Below are positions 56,323 through 64,000 of a DNA stretch of 64,000 nucleotides, in pieces. The DNA lies in NCBI GenBank assembly GCA_000277445.1, contig AJWJ01000011.1:43001-107000 (forward strand). The letters are read 5' to 3'. The first letter of the stretch is position 1. Each line of letters begins with the position of its first letter. The position numbers and the translations under genes were made by a program. Source of the DNA: Polysphondylium violaceum. Taxonomy: Eukaryota; Evosea; Eumycetozoa; Dictyosteliales; Dictyosteliaceae. Below the pieces are notes generated by a model, which worked only from the letters and a program-made list of their open reading frames with translations, had not been told where the DNA came from and did no database searches.

Positions 56323-57120
56323 TTATATATATATATGTACAAATTATTTTAAATTATATGAATGAGAGATGAAATACAATAAAATAAATAAATAAATAAA
56401 ATGATTGATTAAAACTGCAACTGAGTTTTATATCAATGGTTGGTTGTGGAGTTTCATCAGTGTTCAAAGAGAGAATAGAGAGTGGATATCATGTGTAAAA
56501 AAGTAAAAATGATCTCCCTCTATCTTTTCAATCTTTTTAATAAATTTAGATTTTTGACAAATCTGTGTGCGTTATGCTATCCCTGAGTGGTAAGGGGTAG
56601 GGTCATGATAGAGTATCTCACATGATATTGTGAAAATTCATTTGTGGTTACAGTTGGGTGTGAGATTTAAATAATCATTCTGTTTTCATCTTTAGTGTGC
56701 GTGTGTGAATTTTTTATATGTGTGCATGCGTGTGTGAGTAAGAGTGTGTGTTGTTTTTTTGGTGTCATTGATGGATCACAAAAAATAGAGATTCCTTTTT
56801 TTCAAATGAAAATTGGTGGTATGCTCCCAAAAATACACACCAGTTTTGTTGAAAACTCACTTGGTATTAGGAGTGAACCCTGAAAACAATGGGGTTATAC
56901 GAATATGTCCTTCTATTACTTATACAAGATAATATCAAATGATCATATTTATTTCTTTTAAACAACTACTATGATTTTTTTTTTCCGCAGAAAAAAAAAA
57001 TAAAAAAAAAAATAAAAAAAATAAATCTAAAAAAAAGATTATATAGAAATTTTTGGGATGATCCTCTATCTTTTTATAAGCAATAACAATGGAAAACTAA
57101 TTATTATTGAATAATAAAAT
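56323..57120. other. Divergent intergenic region, 798 bp
   Basis: This lies between the P-loop gene and the ankyrin-like gene at 57121. A TG-rich tract (56695-56758, TGTGTGCGTG type) and an A run near 56990-57040 are present. A 62-codon frame at 56695-56883 arises from the TG tract. No gene is supported. Confidence 0.5.
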
Positions 57121-59441
57121 ATGAATCAATTATATAAATCTATTTTTCATAATGTCTATTTATCGAAACACATATATACATTGGTACATAGACTGCAACA
57201 ATATGACAATAGTTTAAAATATGATGAAATTGTAGATGTTGTTTGGATGATACAGTATAAGCATGTTGATTTGTTAATGGATAAAGTAAAGAGAAATTGT
57301 TTATTGTCAAATGTACAGTATTCTAAAATGATTATTCCTGCTCTTGTTGAGAGGGATTTAGAGGTTTTCAAGATCTTTTACACAAAATACATAAAGTATA
57401 GTTATACATTTGACGAGGTAGACAATAAATGGTGTGATGACACTTTTGAACAAGTGGTGGCAACGAATAGTATAGAGGCAATTCAGTGGATGTGTGATAA
57501 TGGGTTGGCTTGTGAGCTAAAGGTTGGTAGTATTGATTTTTCAACTATAGATCCAGAGATCCTCAGGTACCTTTTGATCAATCATTGGTTTCATGTAGAC
57601 TATAATGAATTGCTGGATAAGACCTATTCATGGAGCCCAAAATCCTTTTCTCCGGAGATATCTAGAATCCTAGTTGAGTTTACCCCAAGGCCAATAACAA
57701 GTAAGCAAGCACAAGATATCATCAACACCATGTTGATAAATCCTCACAAAAACATTCACTTGTTCCAAGTCCTCGAACCTTTATTTCAAGATAATTTATG
57801 TATAAATGTTGATTTTCCATCATACATGAAACATTATTCAATATGTCCAATTCTATCCAATTTGATTGAAAAGAAAAGATTGGATAAAAAGAGTCAACTC
57901 AAAGTCGAGAAAAAGTATGAAAGTATGAAAACTATCGAACTCATGACAAAGTTTATTGATTCTGCTGTTTTAGTTGGCTACCATGTTGAATTCAATCAAC
58001 TAGTCACTAAATACTTTTCAAAAAAATTTACATCTCAAACGTTTGTTGATTGTAGAACCCTGGAATCGAGGTTGTATGCTCTGCCAATAGATGCTATCCA
58101 TGCATTACTAGATCATGGGCTACAACTTGATCAGCAATGGTTTCAAGATTGTCTTGTATATGGATCAAAAGAATTGATGTTTAGTCTTTGGAACAGATTT
58201 AATAGTAATGGACAAATTCAAGTCGAATCGTTCAGAATAGGATTTTATCCAGATCCAAATGAACAATACAATCAAATCAATCTCAGTCCTATATGGGATT
58301 GGTTGGACATTGGTATCATTGAATTCCTCTTACGTTTACATCCAACCCAAGATACCAAGAGTTATTTGAAAAGAGGGTATATTGGTATAAAGGCAAAGAA
58401 ATTGAATCAACATGAGATGGGATTACTTGAAACCTATATAGAGATGGGGATATTCAGTTACTTTAATTTACTCTTGGTCTGTGTCGAGGATAGAAATACT
58501 TCTTTGTTTAAATTGATCTATCCAATGAAATGTACTGTTTTATCGATACAAGAGATTGACAATCTCTTTGAAAAGTCTATTAAATATCAATTAATTGAAA
58601 TTCTTGCTCTCTTAAAGTTTGATTTTCCAGAAAACAGAGATTACTTAGCTCTAGTCAGAGGTGAATTTAAACTATCATTTTTAAAAGAGATGAGATTCAT
58701 AAACTCCTCGCCAAAGCAGATTTTAAGAGACTTGCTTGTAAAGTTTATCAAGGAAAATAATTACTCTTGTGCAAAACACATGCTGTCAATCTTTGAATAT
58801 ACCAACACCGACGAAGTAGAACTCTTGCATGCCATGTTTCTTGAAACAACTCAATCATGCAACTATGCAAACAAAGAAAGGAATAATATCGTTACAAGTG
58901 AACCAATGGTTCACCTTTTTCACGAATATAAAAAGAGATTTAAATCTACTCTTTTGAATCAATCAAACTTTTGGGGTGATTTCATGGAAAATGCTTTATA
59001 TAGTAGGATCTTTGGAATAGGATTTAATCAAATGATTGATTATGTTGTTGGAAATAATTTGGTAATAAACCTTTATCAATATAATTTGGATTTTATTGAT
59101 GTTCAAGAGATGCCAACACAAGCACTCCTATATATTAAATCATTATTAGAACCAGATTCTTGTAAACATATTATAGATAAACCATTGTTGGATTCAAATA
59201 TCAAAGTCAATGATCTAATGTATTTAATAGATACTCAAATAATAGATACCATTCATCCTTTTATTCAATTTATTACTACGACTACTCTTGAAAAAGAAAA
59301 CGGATGTAGATGTTTAGAATATCTTGTTAAAAATCTACATAAATTCAAGGACGGTAAAGATAAACAACATAAAATACTCGATCAAATATTAAATCAACCT
59401 ATACCAAATTACTTGTCATCATATATCAAATTACATTTTAA

Positions 59442-59448
<7 letters not shown>
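57121..59448 (+). CDS. Ankyrin-like family protein, 775 aa
   Basis: Single exon. It starts MNQLYKSIFHNVYLSKHIY and continues LKYDEIVDVVWMIQYKHVD. It ends ILNQPIPNYLSSYIKLHFNK, which matches the end of the 61.4-kb member (ILNQPIPEYLSSHIKSYYF). Intermediate blocks also correspond (SIEAIQWMCDNGLA, LPIDAIHALLDHGLQLDQQW, KELMFSLWNRFNSNGQIQV). It and the 61.4-kb gene are therefore a sister pair, the other two intact members being more distant. There are no motifs for secretion or catalysis. The last coding bases run into an AAAT tetranucleotide repeat. Function unknown; helical repeat scaffold by inference. Confidence 0.9.

Positions 59449-59476
<28 letters not shown>
59440..59476. repeat. TAAA tetranucleotide microsatellite
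   Basis: About nine uninterrupted TAAA units span the stop codon of the ankyrin-like gene and its 3' flank, and provide overlapping AATAAA signals for polyadenylation. Confidence 0.9.
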
Positions 59477-59504
59477 GGTTTATTTGTATTATCAAAGATT
59501 TGAT

Positions 59505-60542
59505 TTAAAATAATAAAGATATTATTAAAATAAATGATAATAAAATGATGGAAATGGTTGATTTGGTTGCACCATTTGTGTTTTGATCAGATGTTGTTGA
59601 ACCACCAGTTGATGATGGCGATGGTGTTGAAGTTGATGATGATGATGAGGTAGAACTACCAGCTGAGGTTGAGCCACCAGTAGAAGTGGTTGAGCTTGTT
59701 GAAGTAGTAGGATTACTAACAACACTAGCATAATATTTACCAATTGGAGAAAGATCACCTTTACCATTTTGATTCAAATATAAACTATTGATATTACCTT
59801 CAGTGTAATAAGGAAGGAACCAAGCGTAGCCTGCAACTATATCAGATGCCTCCAACAATGGAAGTAGCTTTTTGGCATAATTGAGAACAGCTGTATCATC
59901 TTTGGCACCATCACAATTAAATTCGGTTAACCATACTTTTTTACCAGTGGCTTTGTTGAGATTGGTAATCTTGTTCATGACATCGTCGGCGTCGCAATAG
60001 TAGATATGGATATTGACGTAGTCTACTTTGCAATTTGGACAAGCGGCAAAAAAGTCTTTGTACCATTTGACCCCACCATAGTTGCAATACTGTCCATTAG
60101 GATCAGAGTTGTCTGGGCAATCGGCAACACTTGGACCTACGATATACTTGAATCCCAATTTCTCTATATCGGGCCACTTGGAAGCCACATCAGTAGGTTT
60201 TAAATTTGCTTGAGTGCCAAAATTGACTTCATTAAAAGTAAACAAAACATCGGCCTTGGCAATGTTTTTTGCAGTATTTGAATTCAAGTTTGCAGCACCC
60301 CAAATGGTTGGATAAAATTGTACGCCTGGGATAATATTTGCATTTGCATTACAGTTTGGTTTCAAGTCCCAGTTGTAGTACCATGTGACCTTAAGATCCC
60401 TGATATCGCTGCAAATGGCCAAATCACCCTTATCATCACTGCCAAAGGTAGTGCCCTTCTTGCTCACTGCCTCAACCACTGCTCCACACACCACCAAAAC
60501 CAATGTTAAATAAATTAATTTATTCTTTGTTGCTATAAACAT
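59505..60542 (-). CDS. Secreted, probably GPI-anchored glycoside hydrolase (GH128-like)
   Basis: Single exon, 345 aa. A signal peptide (residues about 5-25: KLIYLTLVLVVCGAVVEA) precedes a TIM-barrel domain with GH128 features. These are TWYYNWDLKPNCN (substrate strand), the catalytic acid candidate Glu105 in FTFNEVNFG, VDYVNIHIYYC, and the nucleophile candidate Glu207 in VWLTEFNCDG. GH128 enzymes hydrolyse beta-1,3-glucans, common in fungal-type walls, so a role in digesting food or in remodelling spore or stalk polysaccharide is inferred. Residues about 275-320 are a Ser/Thr/Gly linker (STSSTTSTGGSTSAGSSTSS). A hydrophobic C-terminus (ISIILLSFILIISLLF) indicates GPI anchoring. Eight or more Cys residues suggest disulfides. 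The substrate is not shown by the sequence. Confidence 0.88.
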   Translation of the reverse strand: MFIATKNKLIYLTLVLVVCGAVVEAVSKKGTTFGSDDKGDLAICSDIRDLKVTWYYNWDLKPNCNANANIIPGVQFYPTIWGAANLNSNTAKNIAKADVLFTFNEVNFGTQANLKPTDVASKWPDIEKLGFKYIVGPSVADCPDNSDPNGQYCNYGGVKWYKDFFAACPNCKVDYVNIHIYYCDADDVMNKITNLNKATGKKVWLTEFNCDGAKDDTAVLNYAKKLLPLLEASDIVAGYAWFLPYYTEGNINSLYLNQNGKGDLSPIGKYYASVVSNPTTSTSSTTSTGGSTSAGSSTSSSSSTSTPSPSSTGGSTTSDQNTNGATKSTISIILLSFILIISLLF

Positions 60543-61400
60543 TTTGTTGTGTATATATCTAATTTTGTAAAATGATTACATTGCACCAAAATTCAGGAAT
60601 TTATAGATTTTTGTCAAAAAGTTATGTGGGATCCAAAAAAAGATTAAATTATTTTTTTATTTTTTTCATTTTTTTTTTTTGATTGCGAATTTTTTTGGGG
60701 GTGGCCTCGCGAAAAAAAAAAAGATACTTAAGATAATTATTTGAATTTCATTGTCTTAAACCATTTATTTACGAGGTTTAGTAAATATCTTTTTTTTTTA
60801 CGATAATTAGAGGAAGATAAAACTTTACAAAAAGTAATAGTTTTTCTGACTAATCAAATACACACAACATTTATGAATGTTGTAGAAAAACTAGATATTA
60901 ATTTATCAATGCATCAACCCAATCATGTTTCATTATAATATTCGATAATGATTATTTGTTTGTAAATTTTTTTTTATGAAAATATCTTTTCTCGGCCATT
61001 TTTTCGAAAAGAGGGGATAAAGTAATACATGAATGTGGATTACTTTAATTTACATCGACTTTCAACACCTATGTCACAATATATAACGTTAAAGCAGGTA
61101 AAATGACAACAGATCTCATCAAATGATCATTCTGCGATTCAGTTTATGTATTGCTCAAGATGGACAGTCAGTAATACTACTCTTTTGAATATATTTTTTC
61201 TACTTTGGATAAATATATTTGTTCTACTCCCTCTAAATTATTTTCTGTATTATTTTATTTTTTTTATTACTCTATATATGTTTTTTCTATTTTTTGAGAT
61301 GAGTGATTGTTTTATCCTTTTCTATTTTTTTTAATTTTTTTCTTTTTTTTGGTTCTTCCTTACTTTTTTTTTTCAATTCTCAAATCACGAAAGTTATCGA
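60543..61400. other. Divergent intergenic region, 858 bp
   Basis: This lies between the GH128-like gene and the ankyrin-like gene at 61401. From about 60975 onward it belongs to the inverted segmental duplication. T homopolymers lie near 60650-60690 and 61320-61375. A 62-codon hydrophobic frame at 61146-61334 is upstream DNA of the duplication and not a gene. Confidence 0.55.
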
Positions 61401-63832
61401 ATGATGGATCAGCTGTATCGATCTATATTTAGGAATGTTTATTTATCTAAACAAATCTTTACCCAAGTCAGTGTAATACAGCAGGATGACAATAGTTTAA
61501 AATACGATGATATAATCGAAGTCGAGTGGATGGTCGAGTATGGTCATATTGGATTACTTTCTGATAAGCTACATAGAGGTGCTGTGCTCTTTATTGAAAA
61601 ACTGGGGGATTTCAAAGAGTTTAAAGCCCTGTTAGAGAAAGACTTTGAAGTATTTAAAATATTCTATCAGAGATTCTATAAATACAAGACCTATATAAAA
61701 GACGAACGCCATAATTTCTATAACTCTAGTTTTTATGAAGTGATAGACACCGGTCATCTCGAGGCTGTCAAATGGATGTGCGAAAACAAGTATGCTCATT
61801 CAGAGAAGTGGCCTGCTGTAACCAAGAATCCTGAGGTCCTCAAATACTTGGTTGTCAATGGGTGGGTTAAAGTGGATTTCGATATGTTTTGGAAAAATAA
61901 TTTGCATAGATTGAGGAAAAAACCAGAATTTCTTCAAGTGATAATAGACTTTGTCCCCAAACCGATACCCCACAAGCATGTGCAAGATATTGTGAACAGT
62001 CTGTTGAGGTTCTTTCCCTGTAGATCAGTGTTGGAGATCCTGTCGCCTTTGATCCCTGATGGCTTCAAGATTGAAACCAAAAAAGATATTTTTCAAGTCA
62101 AGTGTGATCCAAAGGTGATTCCCACATACCAGTATATCATTGCAAGGAACCTTGCTGACCCTGACACCCAATCACTCATTCAAGCAAATCTTGATCGAAT
62201 GGATATTCTCACAAAGATCAACGAGTTTATTGGCCAACTTGAAACACTAAATATTTATGATGGTCAAGAATATAGAGTCCAACTAGACCAACTCGTCAAG
62301 CTACAATTTCCACAAGAGTTTCCAAGTGATTTATTGAAAAGCTATCATGATACTGCGCGCGCATACAGTTCGATTGGCCGTCAAATCTATTGTTTGCCAA
62401 CAGACGCCGTGCATGCATTGCTTGACCATGGTTTCAAATTTACTTCCCATATGTTTGGAGAGTGTTTACAGTGGGGATCAATTGAGTTGTTTATAAGTCT
62501 GTGGAACAGATTTAAGGCCAATGATCAAATCAGAGTATCGGAAACAGACACGTTCATCTCTTTTTGTCAAGACCCGGTAGACAAAACAAGGCCCGATGAA
62601 TATGTTTATGACAAGATGGAGCTCGATAATGATTTCTTGAATATCCACATCATTGATTTCCTTATTAGCCAGGGCTGTACCGGTGTTATGAAACGGATAT
62701 ACCCCGCTCATGACTTGCTTAAGATCAGGTACAAGCGTATAGAGGATTTCCAATTGATTGTAAAGTTTATAAAACTCGACATGCTCCGCTTCGACTTTGC
62801 GTTGGTCCTGTGCATCAGAGAGGGTAACATAGCCTTGTTTGAATGGCTTTACCCGCTGCGAGGAGAATACAAATTTGAGATCTACGAGCTGTTTGAAGAG
62901 CTACGTAATCGCCCATCCACACGAGTACTCAAACTTTTAAAGCTCGAGCTTAATCATTTTGTATGGGAAAATTGGTTGGACAAAGCCTGGAAGCTATGCT
63001 TTCTCAAACAGATATTGGCCTCCATTCCCGATCAACGCATCCCAATGCCAACATATTTACTCCAACTGATTGTTGGCAAGAATAGTAGCTACGCCTCGGC
63101 CAAACACATGCTCTCCAACTATCGATTCGAATCCATAGCGCCCATATTATCGACTCTTGCGCATAGAGATAGCCCCGCTATGGTGGATCTCGTATACCAA
63201 TACCGAGACACGGCATTCATCAACACACCAACACAACAAGACTGGGACAGTCTGTTCAAGAAATGCATTCGATTCAATTCCTCCCGCGGCACCACAGCCA
63301 ATATCGACTACTTGGTCAATCACCCTGACCACATTCTCTCTTGCCCAATCCCCAAAGACATGAACGCCATCGATCCTCACAACCTGTCAGCCGAGGCATT
63401 TATGTTCATCGGCCTCGGTGGATACCTTGATCCTGCCAAACACGGCAGATTCTTGCAGGAATGTTTGTTGCACGGTCAGAGTCGATTTCCAGACTTCTTT
63501 TACTTGATTCACCAAGAAGTCTTTTCCAACAGCATCTACCTTTTCGTTCAATACATTATCGATAAATCCAACACGGGACACTATGAAGATCCCCTATCAT
63601 ACTGCCTGGACTATCTCTACAACAACCAACACAGATTCACAGATGCACCCTCTGACAAACTAGAGATATGCCGTCAAATCCTCAATCAACCGATACCAGA
63701 GTACCTCTCATCACATATCAAGTCATATTATTTCAACAATAAAGATGATAGCTAATGTATTGTCATAGTAGATTGATATAATCTATTTCATAGGAGACCC
63801 TATTATTTTATTGATGTGTTTATATTCTGTAT
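60975..63832 (+). repeat. Inverted segmental duplication, right arm (intact gene)
   Basis: This is the counterpart of 35590-38545. The upstream homology includes TTTACATCGACTTTCAACAC near 61045 and CTACTCCCTCTAAATTATT near 61215. The downstream homology includes TAATGTATTGTCATAGTAGA after the stop. The arms are about 22.4 kb apart and inverted. Confidence 0.85.
61401..63755 (+). CDS. Ankyrin-like family protein, 784 aa (parent-like copy of the pseudogene)
   Basis: Single exon. The first ATG is at 61401 and a second ATG follows at once. The start MMDQLYRSIFRNVYLSKQIF and SLKYDDIIEVEWMVEYGHIG carry the family signature. Units such as GHLEAVKWMCENKYAHSEKW and NPEVLKYLVVNGWVKVD are ankyrin-like. 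It ends NQPIPEYLSSHIKSYYF then NNKDDS. No membrane, secretion or catalytic motif is seen. The coding sequence from about 62350 is unusually GC-rich for this window (for example CTGCGCGCGC near 62352), while the first 600 bp are AT-rich like the neighbours. The frame is fully open, unlike its inverted duplicate at 35675-38036. Function unknown. Confidence 0.92.
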   Translation: MMDQLYRSIFRNVYLSKQIFTQVSVIQQDDNSLKYDDIIEVEWMVEYGHIGLLSDKLHRGAVLFIEKLGDFKEFKALLEKDFEVFKIFYQRFYKYKTYIKDERHNFYNSSFYEVIDTGHLEAVKWMCENKYAHSEKWPAVTKNPEVLKYLVVNGWVKVDFDMFWKNNLHRLRKKPEFLQVIIDFVPKPIPHKHVQDIVNSLLRFFPCRSVLEILSPLIPDGFKIETKKDIFQVKCDPKVIPTYQYIIARNLADPDTQSLIQANLDRMDILTKINEFIGQLETLNIYDGQEYRVQLDQLVKLQFPQEFPSDLLKSYHDTARAYSSIGRQIYCLPTDAVHALLDHGFKFTSHMFGECLQWGSIELFISLWNRFKANDQIRVSETDTFISFCQDPVDKTRPDEYVYDKMELDNDFLNIHIIDFLISQGCTGVMKRIYPAHDLLKIRYKRIEDFQLIVKFIKLDMLRFDFALVLCIREGNIALFEWLYPLRGEYKFEIYELFEELRNRPSTRVLKLLKLELNHFVWENWLDKAWKLCFLKQILASIPDQRIPMPTYLLQLIVGKNSSYASAKHMLSNYRFESIAPILSTLAHRDSPAMVDLVYQYRDTAFINTPTQQDWDSLFKKCIRFNSSRGTTANIDYLVNHPDHILSCPIPKDMNAIDPHNLSAEAFMFIGLGGYLDPAKHGRFLQECLLHGQSRFPDFFYLIHQEVFSNSIYLFVQYIIDKSNTGHYEDPLSYCLDYLYNNQHRFTDAPSDKLEICRQILNQPIPEYLSSHIKSYYFNNKDDS

Positions 63833-64000
63833 CCTATCTTTCTTAATATCAATATTTGAATGATCCAATAGATGAGAATGAAACAAAACCCATACACTAT
63901 CCCATGGGATGGAGGTGTGTAATTGAATGGGAATAAATCTTTTCAACAAGTCCTAGAAATCCTATGGGGTGTCTACTGATCAAAGAAAGGGAAATCAAAC

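Noticed and set aside
59440-59476. Short-period array considered as a CRISPR-like repeat
   Set aside because: It is a simple TAAA microsatellite; no spacer-repeat arrays are seen in this eukaryotic window.
63119-63581. Minus-strand frames at 63119-63301, 63147-63380 and 63387-63581, mirrored by frames at 35852-36310
   Set aside because: They are antisense shadows of the ankyrin-like gene. They recur at the pseudogene only because the two arms are duplicates.

Overview
The window is eukaryotic nuclear DNA from a dictyostelid social amoeba. It is AT-rich with long A/T homopolymers between genes. Introns are short (mostly 54-111 bp) with GTAAGT/GTATGT donors. Proteins carry Asn, Gln, Ser and Thr homopolymers. 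Two hallmark dictyostelid families are present: FNIP-repeat proteins and a large family of 630-780 residue ankyrin-like proteins. The composition is less extreme than D. discoideum, which suggests another genus (Cavenderia or a relative); this is an inference. All gene models were built by hand from splice sites and frame, not from transcripts.

0-17 kb: the 5' end of an RNF220-like E3 ligase runs off the left edge. Then come alpha-methylacyl-CoA racemase with a peroxisomal C-terminus, a 1658-residue HAP2/GCS1-type gamete fusogen whose membrane-proximal domain is repeated about six times, a 1199-residue FNIP-repeat gene, a POT/SLC15 peptide transporter, DNA polymerase epsilon subunit 3 (POLE3) and an NAD kinase.

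17.2-21 kb: a gene-poor island. Two identical intron-containing tRNA-Tyr genes face each other as an inverted repeat. Between them lie repeat relics and a decayed LTR-retrotransposon integrase. A three-copy tandem repeat sits just before the left tRNA.

21-44 kb: mainly housekeeping genes. Two pirins, each 280 aa, bracket a HEATR6-like gene. They are followed by the COPII GTPase Sar1, actin-related protein 2, a SPRY/zinc-finger/RING protein, a frameshifted pseudogene, the protein phosphatase 6 catalytic subunit and a CudA-like IPT transcription factor.

43.8-64 kb: accessory DNA. It holds a possible ADP-ribosyltransferase-fold protein, a papain-type cysteine protease, a 1653-residue P-loop protein with collagen-like glycine stretches and a repetitive acidic tail, a secreted GH128-like glycosidase, and four intact members of the ankyrin-like family. 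The pseudogene at 35.7-38.0 kb is an inverted copy of the last of these (61.4-63.8 kb), and the homology continues into both flanks.

The genes do not form one pathway. The strongest points for follow-up are the HAP2 protein with reiterated domain III, the P-loop/collagen-like/acidic protein, the local birth and decay of the ankyrin-like family, and the tRNA-Tyr/retroelement island.
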